Positions 26,986 to 35,958 are shown, counted from the first letter of the stretch. The stretch is DNA of 64,000 bases from Moraxella atlantae NBRC 14588 (GCF_001591265.1 NZ_BCUL01000006.1:1-64000); one strand, 5' to 3'. Notes: generated from the sequence alone by a model not told the origin. Translations and numbers: made by a program.

Positions 26986-28140
26986 TTAGAACCAGAATTT
27001 AACACCGGCAGTCAAACTACTGCTATCAACCGATTCATTTTCTTGACGCCGCTGGCCACGCGCACTGCCAAGAGCCGTCTCATAGCTCACACCGACGTAA
27101 GGTGCCAGTTGACGACCTAAGGTTTCATAAGTCAGTCTAACTTCAGTCTTTAATTCATTGAATCCCTTGGTGATATGATTGTCAATATCGTCTTTACTAA
27201 AAGCTGACAGACCAACTTCCGGTATCACAACCCAGTGCTGACCCAAACGCCATTCATATTCTGCACCAAGATCAAGCCTAACTTGACCATCGGTGTAGAG
27301 ATATGCTCTAGCATCTGTTTCAATAAAGTAAGGCATTGTGCCGACAATACCGGCCATAATGGCAGGCTTATCATTCTTGGTATCATAGGCGACCCCTGCT
27401 TCGCCATTCCAAAAAATACTTAGCGGCTTCCAGTAAGACAATGAGGTCAGACTATCAATGTCTTTCTCATCTTTGGTCTGAACACTACCTTCACTACGTA
27501 AAGATAGACGGCGCTCATCTAGACCATACCAAGCACTAACCTCATAATTAATCTGATCGTCATCAAACTGATAGCCTAAATCGTCTACAGAAACGCCCCA
27601 TAATGGCATATCACCCATCATCATAGGCTGACCATAGCGTCCATAGGGAACACCGTTTGAATAGTCAGGACTGCGAGCATCAGCTGGAGCTTTACCACCT
27701 TGCATACCTGACATATCCATACTGCCATGGTCCATACCTGACATATCCATACTGCCATGGTCCATACCTGACATATCCATACTGCCATGGTCCATACCTG
27801 ACATATTCATACTGCCATGGTCCATGCCTGACATATCCATACTGCCATGGTCCATACCTGACATATCCATACTGCCATGGTCCATACCTGACATATCCAT
27901 ACTGCCATGGTCCATGCCTGACATATCCATGCCACTGTGATCCATATCCGACATGTCCATACCAGACATATCCATTTTGCTATGATCCATATCCGACATG
28001 TTCATACTACTACGGTCCATATCTGACATAGTCATGTCTTTTTTAGCAGTGGCAGGGTCAGCAGCATTAGCAAATGATGATGCTAGTAATACCAATGATG
28101 ATACCCCAGCGAGCCGTAAACCCACTTTATGTATTTTCAT
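26986..28140 (-). CDS. copB: Copper resistance protein CopB, outer membrane
   Basis: 384 residues from the ATG at 28140, chosen for spacing to AGGTGAG over an in-frame ATG four codons earlier. A signal peptide (LAGVSSLVLLASSFANA) precedes a long Met/His/Asp-rich segment with seven copies of the decapeptide MDHGSMDMSG, a copper-binding type of repeat. The C-terminal two-thirds is the CopB/PcoB beta-barrel domain, seen in WYGLDERRLSLRSEGS, EYEWRLGQHWVVIPEVGLSAF and the terminal SLTAGVKFWF. It likely binds or exports periplasmic copper together with CopA, whose gene is 32 bases upstream. Confidence 0.92.
   Translation of the reverse strand: MKIHKVGLRLAGVSSLVLLASSFANAADPATAKKDMTMSDMDRSSMNMSDMDHSKMDMSGMDMSDMDHSGMDMSGMDHGSMDMSGMDHGSMDMSGMDHGSMDMSGMDHGSMNMSGMDHGSMDMSGMDHGSMDMSGMDHGSMDMSGMQGGKAPADARSPDYSNGVPYGRYGQPMMMGDMPLWGVSVDDLGYQFDDDQINYEVSAWYGLDERRLSLRSEGSVQTKDEKDIDSLTSLSYWKPLSIFWNGEAGVAYDTKNDKPAIMAGIVGTMPYFIETDARAYLYTDGQVRLDLGAEYEWRLGQHWVVIPEVGLSAFSKDDIDNHITKGFNELKTEVRLTYETLGRQLAPYVGVSYETALGSARGQRRQENESVDSSSLTAGVKFWF
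27704..27935. repeat. 30-bp tandem repeat in copB
   Basis: Seven near-identical 30-bp units encode MDHGSMDMSG, with occasional single-base variants (one Asp-to-Asn change). The near-identity at silent positions suggests recent expansion, and the unit preserves the frame. Confidence 0.9.
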
Positions 28141-28171
28141 CTCATCTCTCACCTATCAACCAAAGATTTGC

Positions 28172-29878
28172 TTAAACGACCGCCACTTCTCTAAACATAC
28201 CGGCTTCCATATGATAGAGCAGATGACAATGCCATGCCCATCGACCAGCTTCTCCTGTGACATCAAAGCTAATTTTTTGAGCTGGTTGCACCATCATCGT
28301 ATGCTTGCGCACCTGAAACTCACCGTTAGGCATGCGCAAATCGCTCCACATCCCATGTAAATGCATCGGATGATTCATCATCGTGTCATTGACTAAGGTA
28401 ATACGCACGCGCTCACCCGGCTTGATATTGACCGGCGTGGCCTCACTGAACTTAACCCCATCAAACGCCCAAATATAGCGCTCCATGTTACCGGTTAAAT
28501 GTAGCTCGATCTCTCGGGTAGGCTTGCGCTGCTCCGCAAATATTGCCTCATCGACAGAGCGTAGCTGACTATAATTCAATACCTCTCTATTAATATTGCG
28601 CAGGTTGATACCTGGATCGTCAAGGTTCATACGTGGACTGTCCACACGCATATCAGACTTAAAGTCATATTCTGTTTTAGCGTGCTTAGCTTTATAACCA
28701 TTAGCACCCATAGCACCCATCATATCTGCCATGGTGAGCCATTCAATTTTGTCCATAGCAGGCGTTGCCGCACGAGCACCTTCTTTGGTGGCAAGCGTTG
28801 CTGCGACATAGCCCGAACGGTCTATGTTTTGGGCAAATATGGTATGCGCATCTTTGGTCGGGGTGACAATGACATCATAGGTTTCAGCCACGCCAATGCG
28901 AAAGTCATCAATCGCAACTGGGGCGACATCAATGCCATCGGTTGCCACCACAGTCATTTTGAGACCGGGTATGCGCACATCAAAGATGGTTTGCGCTGAG
29001 GCATTGATAAAGCGTAATTTAACGCGCTGTCCTGCTTTGACGATTTGCGCCCAATTAGCTGCGGTCGTTTTGCCATTGATAAGGTAGGTAAATGTGTTTT
29101 CACCCGACAAGTCCGTAAAATCAGTGGGCATCATGCGCATCTGATTCCACATTTTGCGCTTATCAAACGCGGTTTTCATATCCGTTTCGGCAATATCAAC
29201 AAGCAGTTTTTTGAAGTCTGGTAGATGGTAGTTATCAAAGTCGGCGCGCTGTTTGAGCAGCTTCAAGAGATTATGCGGGTTGCGGCTGGTCCAATCGCTA
29301 AGCACGATCACATGGTCTTCGTCGATAGGATGACGCTCACGCCCTTTAGGTTCAATCACAATGGCACCCAGCATACCGGTTTGTTCTTGGAACCCACTGT
29401 GTGAGTGATACCAATAAGTGCCTGATTGTTTTAATTTGAATTTATAAGTAAAGGTGCTGTGCGCAGGAATACCATCAAAGCTAATGCCCGGCACCCCATC
29501 CATCTCAAACGGTACTAGTAGTCCATGCCAATGGATAGAGGTTGATTCATCCATCTGATTATGAACACGTATCACCACCGTATCGCCTTCACGCATTTTT
29601 AGCGTCGGTGCTGGTAGTGAATCATTGATGAGCGTCGCCATGCTCTTTTTGCCGTTCACAATAACGGACTGTTTACTGACGTATAAATCAAACTCTTTGC
29701 CTGTCAATACAGGTACTTTATGAACGTTTTGATCACTATTAATAGTAGCGCCCTGACTGCCTGAGCGACTCGATTGTCCCAGTGCGCTACTAGCAATAGT
29801 CGGCATCAAGGAGGCACCAAGGACAGCAGAGGATCCGGTTAAAAAACGTCGGCGGTTCAGTATGTTCTGTTTATTCAT
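28172..29878 (-). CDS. Copper resistance multicopper oxidase CopA (Tat-exported)
   Basis: 568 residues. A twin-arginine signal (NRRRFLTGSSAVLGA) directs folded export to the periplasm. Four copper-site motifs are intact: IHWHGLL near residues 115-121, YWYHSHSGFQEQTG, HPMHLHGMW and the C-terminal HCHLLYHMEAGM carrying the type 1 copper ligands. It resembles PcoA/CopA, which oxidises Cu(I) to less toxic Cu(II). A short Met-containing region (MDKIEWLTMADMMGAMGANG) recalls the Met-rich insert of CopA. It is immediately upstream of copB, the usual copAB order. The symbol is left blank because copA is also used for the ATPase. Confidence 0.94.
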   Translation of the reverse strand: MNKQNILNRRRFLTGSSAVLGASLMPTIASSALGQSSRSGSQGATINSDQNVHKVPVLTGKEFDLYVSKQSVIVNGKKSMATLINDSLPAPTLKMREGDTVVIRVHNQMDESTSIHWHGLLVPFEMDGVPGISFDGIPAHSTFTYKFKLKQSGTYWYHSHSGFQEQTGMLGAIVIEPKGRERHPIDEDHVIVLSDWTSRNPHNLLKLLKQRADFDNYHLPDFKKLLVDIAETDMKTAFDKRKMWNQMRMMPTDFTDLSGENTFTYLINGKTTAANWAQIVKAGQRVKLRFINASAQTIFDVRIPGLKMTVVATDGIDVAPVAIDDFRIGVAETYDVIVTPTKDAHTIFAQNIDRSGYVAATLATKEGARAATPAMDKIEWLTMADMMGAMGANGYKAKHAKTEYDFKSDMRVDSPRMNLDDPGINLRNINREVLNYSQLRSVDEAIFAEQRKPTREIELHLTGNMERYIWAFDGVKFSEATPVNIKPGERVRITLVNDTMMNHPMHLHGMWSDLRMPNGEFQVRKHTMMVQPAQKISFDVTGEAGRWAWHCHLLYHMEAGMFREVAVV

Positions 29879-29972
29879 AATGATAACCTGATTTAATTTG
29901 AGAGATGGTGGTTAAGCCTATAGTTACAATATTTTCGATATTTAACAGAATCTATTCACATCTAAGCCAACA

Positions 29973-30611
29973 CTACAGCTGCTGCTGAGGAGAATCAATA
30001 GCAGCATAGACTTCTGTGGTGCCGTCTTTATTAAGCTGCATTACCTTATAAGGCATGAATTTACCTTCATACTCCATACCGGGGCTACCAACCGGCATAC
30101 TCGGTACGGCAAGTCCAATAGCTTGTGCAGGAGGGTTTGCTAAGAATTCAGCCATGTGTTTAGCAGGGACATGCCCTTCAAAGACAAAACCGTCGGTGGT
30201 AACGGTGGTATGACAAGAGCGCATTTGCTGTGGTACGCCATAACGCTCCTTAAATAAGGATAGATCTTCCACATCGTGCGTGGTTGCACTTAATCCATTG
30301 TTTTTTGCATAGCCTACCCACTCTTTGCAGCAGCCGCAGTTGGCATCTTTATAAACCGTGGCTGAGACGTTTTTGAGTAATGATGACGATCTGTTAACGG
30401 GAGCATTTGCAGGAGCAGAACTTTCATTCTGTACTTGTGCATTCTGGGCAGCAGACTGTTCAACCTTTACTGGTTGAGAATCAGAGCCACTGGTATTAGA
30501 TTGGCTGCAAGCGGCTAGCGTTAACGAGAGTGACGATGTCACCACCAATAAAAGGACACGACCGGATAACCAGTTATGTCCATTAGAAAACACATGTGTG
30601 TAATGTCTCAT
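29973..30611 (-). CDS. DUF411 metal-binding lipoprotein
   Basis: 212 residues. The signal peptide ends at LTLAAC, a lipobox, so the protein is probably anchored in a membrane facing the periplasm. A Gln/Ser/Asn-rich linker follows, then the DUF411 domain starting at VSATVYKDANCGCCKEWVGY, with the CGCC pair and later HTTVTTDGFVFEGHVPAKHM. DUF411 proteins are regularly found in copper-resistance loci and are presumed to carry or scavenge copper. It is divided from CopA by a 94-base AT-rich gap on the same strand. Confidence 0.87.
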   Translation of the reverse strand: MRHYTHVFSNGHNWLSGRVLLLVVTSSLSLTLAACSQSNTSGSDSQPVKVEQSAAQNAQVQNESSAPANAPVNRSSSLLKNVSATVYKDANCGCCKEWVGYAKNNGLSATTHDVEDLSLFKERYGVPQQMRSCHTTVTTDGFVFEGHVPAKHMAEFLANPPAQAIGLAVPSMPVGSPGMEYEGKFMPYKVMQLNKDGTTEVYAAIDSPQQQL

Positions 30612-30776
30612 TAAATTACTCCTAAACGTCTATTGTTATGCTCGATATTCTAAAAACTTACACCCTATATTTGAATTCTTATGTACTTAACTAAAAACAT
30701 TAAATGCGACACTGTTCAGTACTACATTGGTGATAGCGACAACCGTGAGTTAGGAGGCTTTCATATCTAGAAAGTA

Positions 30777-31372
30777 TTAATGCTGCATTCCAGATCCATC
30801 ATCCGACATATTCATATCACCATCAAATGACATGTCCATCATATCGCCATCTATCCTAGTGGTTAGCATCGTGTATTGGCTTTCATCTAATTCAGGTAAC
30901 GATCTGATAAAAGCAACCATTGCCCACATTCTAGCATCATCATGGGACGCGCCCCACGCAGGCATTCCAGATGCCATAATACCGTGTTTGATTGCCCAAA
31001 AGCTTTGCTTTGCACCGTCTTCTGTTTGATAACGTTTGACAATATCAGCCTTGGTAAAGTTGGGCGGCTTTGGATATAAGCTCTCACTAAAGTCAGTTTG
31101 TGCCACTCCCGGAGACAAGTGACAGCCTGCACACATATCCTTATAGTCCGCGCCACCAGAACTGATTAGCTCAACCTTCTCTAAATCTGGTACCACAATA
31201 TCTTTACTGGCATTTGCTATGGAACGATTGCGAGCGGTTTCTAAAAAGCTAAACATCATTGGGCTATGCTCTTGGTCAGCTCCCACACATTGACAACGCC
31301 ACTAGTAACAACCGCAAACACGCTAACGATTGCCACAAATACGGTAAAGAGCGCACCCAATAAAAATTTCAT
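30777..31372 (-). pseudogene. Periplasmic c-type cytochrome, frameshifted at the signal peptide
   Basis: The mature part is a cytochrome c with the haem site CAGCH and a likely axial Met in GIMASGMPAWG, ending in a Met/Asp-rich tail. Its open frame begins only at a GTG at 31286. Just upstream, in another frame, an ATG at 31372 begins MKFLLGALFTVFVAIVSVFAV..., a membrane anchor or signal peptide that runs into VVNV and then an early stop. Removing one TG from GTGTG at about 31284-31290 would join the two frames. So this is either a 2-bp-insertion pseudogene, a sequencing error, or a slippage-controlled gene. Confidence 0.75.
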
Positions 31373-31433
31373 ATGTTTTCCTAAAAATTTATTTCCGTTA
31401 AGTGTTGACTGCTATTTAACAGAGCTAAAATTT

Positions 31434-31706
31434 TTAAGATTTACTGTCGTTAGTAACGCAGTGTTTTTGGTACATTTGCTTCATTTTACCCATGTTAGCC
31501 ATCATCGCTTTCATGGCAGGATCGCTCATGTCCATCTTGCTATGATCCATTTTTCCCATCATATCCATATGCTTTTTCATCTTTTCACAGTTCATTTGAT
31601 CTTTTTCATCATGCATTTTTGGATCATGCGCCATAGCTGAGGTCGATACGACAAGAGCGATGGCCGTCATTGCGATTGATTTAGACAGTAATTTAAATTG
31701 TGACAT
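31434..31706 (-). CDS. Small Met/Lys/His-rich periplasmic protein
   Basis: 90 residues with a clear signal peptide (LLSKSIAMTAIALVVSTSAMA, cleaved before HDPKMHD). The mature part is dominated by Met, Lys, Asp and His (MKKHMDMMGKMDHSKMDMSD) with two Cys, a composition typical of periplasmic copper-binding small proteins. I do not recognise a named family. A TGAC/TTACA direct repeat with 11-base period lies about 91-106 bases upstream, a possible CopR site. Confidence 0.7.
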   Translation of the reverse strand: MSQFKLLSKSIAMTAIALVVSTSAMAHDPKMHDEKDQMNCEKMKKHMDMMGKMDHSKMDMSDPAMKAMMANMGKMKQMYQKHCVTNDSKS

Positions 31707-31796
31707 GATTAATTCCTATTGTTTGGATTAAAGGCTATTGAGTTCAATAGCTGTTAAACTAGCCTAAATGATACATTAATCATTCTGACTGGTAGA

Positions 31797-31812
31797 TGAC
31801 GTTAAGATTACA
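31797..31812 (-). promoter_or_regulatory. Candidate OmpR-family direct repeat upstream of the small Met-rich gene
   Basis: TGACG at 31797 and TTACA at 31808 are offset by exactly 11 bases, the spacing typical of OmpR/PhoB-family sites. It is imperfect, and weaker than the two pairs at 32287 and 32338. Confidence 0.35.
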
Positions 31813-31839
31813 ATGCTGTCATTCTTACCGCTTTAGATT

Positions 31840-32165
31840 TTAATGCGCGATATATTCATTTAATATGGCTTCAGCATTTGTATCACGATCGCTACCATAT
31901 TTTTTCAAAAAATACTTTTCAGACTGCAAATGTTGATCTTGATGCTGTACCTGACACGCGACTCTCGCATCAACATAGCCTTTCATTTGCGCGCTAGAAA
32001 TCTGTGCATCGTTATGATCTGCGTTCCTTGCAAAACTAGTGAGCGCATCACAATTACCGAGAACAGAAGCATCTAAGTTTGTGGTATGCGCATTGGCCGC
32101 TAACATGCCACTAACATCGATACTGAAAGTAAAGCTGCTTTTTTTAATGAACTATAATTTTTCAT
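31840..32165 (-). pseudogene. Small periplasmic protein, apparently frameshifted at the signal peptide
   Basis: An ATG at 32165 behind AAAGGG starts a signal peptide, MKNYSSLKKAALLSVSMLVA, which stops after one Cys (LVAC, stop). The rest continues in another frame from an internal ATG at 32106: LAANAHTTNLDASVLGNCDALT..., 88 residues with two Cys and many His and Gln. Joining the two restores one secreted protein of about 107 residues. The signal peptide contains a run of seven A's. The family is unknown. It may be a pseudogene, a sequencing error, or a slippage gene; it heads the cop gene run. Confidence 0.6.
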
Positions 32166-32286
32166 ATAAGACCCTTTAAAGATAAATAACAAACTGTTTA
32201 AGTAGGATAATTGCTTTACTCGTAGAGGTAGTCTGTATCAGAGACAAGCCAGTATGCGGCGTTGATTTAGAATACTAAATGGTGGC

Positions 32287-32302
32287 TGACAGCTAGATGA
32301 CA
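32287..32302 (-). promoter_or_regulatory. Candidate CopR/OmpR-family site 1
   Basis: TGACA at 32287 and TGACA at 32298 form a direct repeat with an 11-base period. It lies about 120 bases upstream of the first cop gene start (32165). The encoded CopR is an OmpR-family regulator, the natural candidate to bind it; PhoB boxes have the same architecture, so the binder is inferred. Confidence 0.5.
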
Positions 32303-32337
32303 CGGATATTACATGTTCGTTAGGAACAGCATAATAT

Positions 32338-32353
32338 TGTCATCTTCTTGTCA
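32338..32353 (+). promoter_or_regulatory. Candidate CopR/OmpR-family site 2
   Basis: Two TTGTCAT heptamers with a four-base spacer (TGTCA at 32338 and 32349) form an 11-base-period direct repeat in the opposite orientation to site 1. It could serve the regulatory genes copRS, which were presumably adjacent before the IS3 element inserted at 32448. It also fits the PhoB box pattern well. Confidence 0.5.
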
Positions 32354-32497
32354 TTAAAACCAAATACCAGCATCTGTCTTTATCCAAAGAACACTGTTAT
32401 AACAAGGGTTCCTGATAAATATATGGCTGATAAGCTAACAATGTTAGTGAACCGTCCCAGGATTGTCGGAGACCTAAAACTCTGAGACAATACCCTT

Positions 32498-33481
32498 ATG
32501 AAAAGCAAAAAATACCCAACAGAAGTTAAGAAAAGAGCCGTCGAATTACTGATTGAATCACAAAAAGATTATCCCTCATTATGGGCGGCCATCCAAGCTA
32601 TCGCCCCCAAATTTGGCTGCACACCCGAAACCCTACGCTCGTGGCATCAAAAGCACCTAGCTAAGCAAAATCCTGTGACGGTTAGCACTGAAAGCCAAGC
32701 CGCTCGTATCGCTGAGCTTGAGCGAGAAATCAGAGAACTCAAACAAGCCGACCTGCCAAAGCTTGGTCGCTGTACCGTTGAACGCCTGATGAAACAGCTT
32801 GGTATTCAAGGCGTATGGCGGGGTAAAGGCAAAATCACCATGAAGCAGAGAGACGACCAAGACAAGCCGAATGACCTTGTTAAACGCAACTTTACTGCAG
32901 ATAGCCCAAACAAGCTGTGGGTCGCTGATTTTACCTACATTAAAACTAAATCAGGCCGGGTCTATACCGCCTTTGTGATTGACGTATTTAAGCGAGTTAT
33001 TGTGGGTTGGAAAGTATCGAATCATATGGACACTCAGCTAGTCCTAGATGCCCTAAATCAAGCCTTAGACGCTAGAGGTAGACCAAGCGGGGTAATTCAT
33101 CATTCTGATAAAGGTAGTCAGTATCTATCGATTAAGTACGGTGAATGGCTTAAACAATCGGGGCTTGCTGCATCAGTGGGTACGACTGGTGACTCCACTT
33201 CGGGCATAGCCCTACGTCTTGCACTCGGGCGAAGCAGTGCTTCGCTATTTCCTCGCTCAGATAATGCCCTAGCTAAAAGTGTGAATGGGCTATATAAAGC
33301 GGAGGTGATTGATTATTTGAAACAGGAATGGGATGGCTTAAATGATGTTGCGCTAGCAACCCTTGATTGGGTACACTGGTACAACTATGAACGATTGCAT
33401 TCTACCAATGGATATGTATCGCCTGTTGATGCGGAAAATATCTACTATTGTTCATTAATTTCGTCAGGCTATGCTGCCTGA
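32498..33481 (+). pseudogene. IS3-family transposase, internally deleted and disrupted
   Basis: A 327-codon open frame that fuses the OrfA helix-turn-helix (about residues 1-82, ending EREIRELKQA) directly to the middle of OrfB (CTVERLMKQLGIQGVWRGK...), so the end of OrfA and start of OrfB are deleted. The first two DDE aspartates are present (WVADFTYI and IHHSDKGSQY). The third motif is damaged twice: a 60-bp in-frame insertion splits GDS from DNALA, and the usual NALAES reads NALAKS, replacing the catalytic Glu by Lys. The open frame persists, but activity is not expected. Confidence 0.85.
33197..33259 (+). repeat. Double-hairpin palindromic insertion, copy 2 (in IS3 transposase)
   Basis: Hairpin 1 is GGGC-ATA-GCCC at 33202-33212; hairpin 2 is GCGAAGC-AGT-GCTTCGC at 33229-33245; GTCTTGC lies between. 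By eye roughly three quarters of positions match the copy at 12485-12546, with identical loops and compensating stem changes. It is read in frame as TSGIALRLALGRSSASLFPRS, replacing the Tyr of GDSYDNA. Confidence 0.75.
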
Positions 33482-33566
33482 CTCAAGCAAACCTGTCTCC
33501 GATAAAACCAGGACGGTTCATAGTGATACGCTGTTGACAACTATAATGATATAAAGGTAAGCAACG

Positions 33567-34313
33567 ATGAAAGTACTGTTAGTAGAAGATGAGAAAAACC
33601 TTGGAGAATATATTAAGAAAGGCTTAACTGAGGCCGGTTTCATCGTGGATCATCACATGACAGGTTTAGATGGCTATCATGCGTTAATGACTGAAGATTT
33701 TAGTGTGGTTTTGATGGATGTCATGCTACCTGACGTCAGTGGCTTTGAGTTGGTACAGCGCTACCGAGCTGCTGGAAAGCATACGCCAGTTTTATTTTTA
33801 ACGGCTAAAGATGATTTAAGCGATCGGATCAAAGGTATTGAAATTGGTGGCGATGATTATCTGACCAAACCTTTTGCTTTTGCTGAACTGATTGTTAGAA
33901 TAAAAAGCCTATTGCGCCGTGCCAATCAATCTGATTATAAAAGCTCGGTCATACACATAGCTGATCTGAAAATGGATATTGCCAAACGCACCGTTCATAG
34001 AGGCAACACTAATATAAAATTGACTGCTAAAGAGTTTGCTTTATTACAACTTTTCTTAGAACGTCAAGGTGAGGTACTGCCGCGCACTGTGATCGCCTCG
34101 CAAGTATGGGATATAAATTTTGACAGTGATACGAATGTCATTGACGTGGCTATAAGGCGCCTGCGGATAAAAATTGATGATGGATTTGATATAAAGCTGA
34201 TTCATACGGTACGCGGAATGGGCTACAAGTTAGAGCCACTGGCTGTCGACGTGGATAGTGGCATGGGCGACGACAGTATTAATAAAGACAGTCTGACATC
34301 AAATGAGACATAA
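33567..34313 (+). CDS. copR: Copper-responsive response regulator (OmpR family)
   Basis: 248 residues. A receiver domain with Asp51 in LMDVMLPD as the phosphorylation site, Asp8 in VEDE and the conserved Lys in DYLTKPF, followed by a winged-helix DNA-binding domain (AKEFALLQLFLERQGEVLPR, RRLRIKIDDGFD..IHTVRGMGYKL). It pairs with the sensor kinase gene, which overlaps its 3' end by 11 bases. Its location beside cop genes suggests it activates them through 11-base-period repeats upstream. The IS3 element ends 46 bases before the start, so its own promoter may have been altered. Confidence 0.9.
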   Translation: MKVLLVEDEKNLGEYIKKGLTEAGFIVDHHMTGLDGYHALMTEDFSVVLMDVMLPDVSGFELVQRYRAAGKHTPVLFLTAKDDLSDRIKGIEIGGDDYLTKPFAFAELIVRIKSLLRRANQSDYKSSVIHIADLKMDIAKRTVHRGNTNIKLTAKEFALLQLFLERQGEVLPRTVIASQVWDINFDSDTNVIDVAIRRLRIKIDDGFDIKLIHTVRGMGYKLEPLAVDVDSGMGDDSINKDSLTSNET

Positions 34314-35775
34314 ATCTAAGAATTGGCATTGGTCACTGTTATGGCGAACTATTTTTTTACTGACATTGTTCGTTATTATCTCTCAGGTTATTATCTACGC
34401 ATGGGTTCAGCGCTCTGTGAGTGGACACTTTGAGCAAATGGACTCAGAAATCCTTACTCATGCAGCTTTTAACCTGCGCAAACGTATGGTTAGTTTGGAA
34501 GATCACATAGAACCATTCACAGTATCAAAGTCGCAAGCGCTAATTGATGCCAATCATCTACATTCTTCTTGGTTAGACTATGATTTAAAAACGTTAATAT
34601 CAGACAAAAACGGCAATTTATTGTCCAGCGATCCCAGTAATTTCATCAATGATCTACCAGCAGATTTTAGCTTGTTACAACTATTGCAGGACTATCGCGA
34701 TCAGCAGTTTATGATCAAGATAAATAATAGGCATTACCGAGCCATTATCATTACACATCAAAAGGTTTTGACATTTATTGCTCTACCTATCGATGTGCAT
34801 CATCAATATCTTATCCAGTTTAATCGCCAGCTGAGCTTGATACTTATCGCCATTACCTTATTATTGGTTTCAGTAGCAGCACTAAGTGTACACTGGGGTT
34901 TTGCTCCCCTAGCTACTATCGTACAAAAGATGAAAGGCATTAATCTTCAAAGGTTAGATGAAAGAATTGTGGTTGGCGATATGCCGTTAGAATTACGTCC
35001 ACTAACGGAGTCTTATAATTCTATGATGGCCAAGCTTGAAAGTAACTTTGAATCATTATCACGGTTTTCAGACAATATCGCCCATGAGCTACGTACGCCA
35101 ATAGCGACGCTGAGTACGCAAACGCAAGTCATGTTAACTAAGCCAAGAGAAAGCGACGAATACATTGAGCAATTGCATCATCAGCATGATACGTTAAAGC
35201 AGTTATCCGCCATGATTAACGATATGTTATTACTGGCAAAAACTCAAAAAGAGCTGAGTGATTCGCAAATCAGTCATGTCGATATAGAGAGCTTGATCAC
35301 AAAGCTTATAGATTATTATGAGATGATTGCTGAGGATCGTGAGATAATCTTTGAAAAATCGGGTGATTTTAAAACAGTACTAGGTGATAAAGGCTTATTG
35401 CAACGGCTGTTTGCCAACCTGATGTCAAATGCGATTTATTATGCGGCTAGTAATAGCACTATTATGATATCCGCTACTGTCCTCACTTCAAGCACCTCGC
35501 TTAATGCGCCAAAAGACGATATTCAATCCCCAGAGCAGCTCTGGTTAAGAATAACTATGACCAACCGTCTAGACAAACCATTAAATCAGATTGAAGCCGA
35601 TAAACTGTTTGAGCGATTCTATCGTCATGATAAAACGAATACGATGCATTCAGGAACAGGCTTAGGCTTATCTATTGTGCAAGCTATCGCCAATGCTCAT
35701 AATGGCAAAGTTAGTATTACTATCAAAGATGAGTGTCTTTTTGAGGTTGCTGTAAAGTTGTTGATTGCCAGGTAG
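34303..35775 (+). CDS. copS: Copper-sensing histidine kinase (CusS/CopS type)
   Basis: 490 residues. Two membrane helices (about 15-33 and 176-198) enclose a periplasmic sensor domain of about 140 residues; a HAMP region follows, then the phosphoacceptor His261 in SDNIAHELRTPIA, the N box LMSNAIYY, a glycine-rich GTGLGLSIVQAI and the C-terminal ATPase fold. The TIGR01386-type heavy-metal sensor kinase architecture fits CusS/CopS, which detect periplasmic copper or silver. Overlap with copR implies translational coupling. Confidence 0.9.
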   Translation: MRHKSKNWHWSLLWRTIFLLTLFVIISQVIIYAWVQRSVSGHFEQMDSEILTHAAFNLRKRMVSLEDHIEPFTVSKSQALIDANHLHSSWLDYDLKTLISDKNGNLLSSDPSNFINDLPADFSLLQLLQDYRDQQFMIKINNRHYRAIIITHQKVLTFIALPIDVHHQYLIQFNRQLSLILIAITLLLVSVAALSVHWGFAPLATIVQKMKGINLQRLDERIVVGDMPLELRPLTESYNSMMAKLESNFESLSRFSDNIAHELRTPIATLSTQTQVMLTKPRESDEYIEQLHHQHDTLKQLSAMINDMLLLAKTQKELSDSQISHVDIESLITKLIDYYEMIAEDREIIFEKSGDFKTVLGDKGLLQRLFANLMSNAIYYAASNSTIMISATVLTSSTSLNAPKDDIQSPEQLWLRITMTNRLDKPLNQIEADKLFERFYRHDKTNTMHSGTGLGLSIVQAIANAHNGKVSITIKDECLFEVAVKLLIAR

Positions 35776-35958
35776 TAACTAGCTTCATACTGTCTATGAA
35801 CCGCTCAGATTAGATCGAAGGCGAGTTTACTTGGAAGGTCTCTCTATCCATAAGATGAGATTCTGACTTGCGATAGTTGTACTTTTCAACTGTTGGACAA
35901 AAAATTTCTTATATAAGCCTATTTCATACATTCTATTACCAATAATTATGATGCCTTT
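35776..35958. other. Gap between copS and the lgt fragment
   Basis: A 183-base AT-rich stretch. I see no gene and no clear terminator for copRS in it. Confidence 0.4.

Larger units (their letters stand above)
32448..33520 (+). mobile_element. IS3-family insertion sequence (defective)
   Basis: A 1073-bp element bounded by imperfect 26-bp inverted repeats. The left begins TGAACCGTCC and ends TCGGAGAC at 32473; the right is its counterpart ending GGACGGTTCA at 33520. A TAG triplet flanks both sides (32445-32447 and 33521-33523), fitting the 3-bp target duplication of IS3-family elements. It lies between the cop structural genes and copRS. The clean target duplication indicates insertion here, although its transposase now looks inactive. 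Confidence 0.85.

Noticed and set aside
27704-27935. Regular 30-bp repeats that could be mistaken for a CRISPR array
   Set aside because: The units are contiguous with no spacers and lie inside an intact coding frame.
27657-28031. Repetitive CHGPYLTYPY-type frame antisense to copB
   Set aside because: It is the mirror of the 30-bp Met/His repeat; no ribosome site and no family resemblance.
33534-33547. TTGACA and TATAAT next to the right end of the IS3 element as a new promoter for copRS
   Set aside because: The two hexamers are only two bases apart, far from the required 16-18, and no good partner box lies at the right distance.
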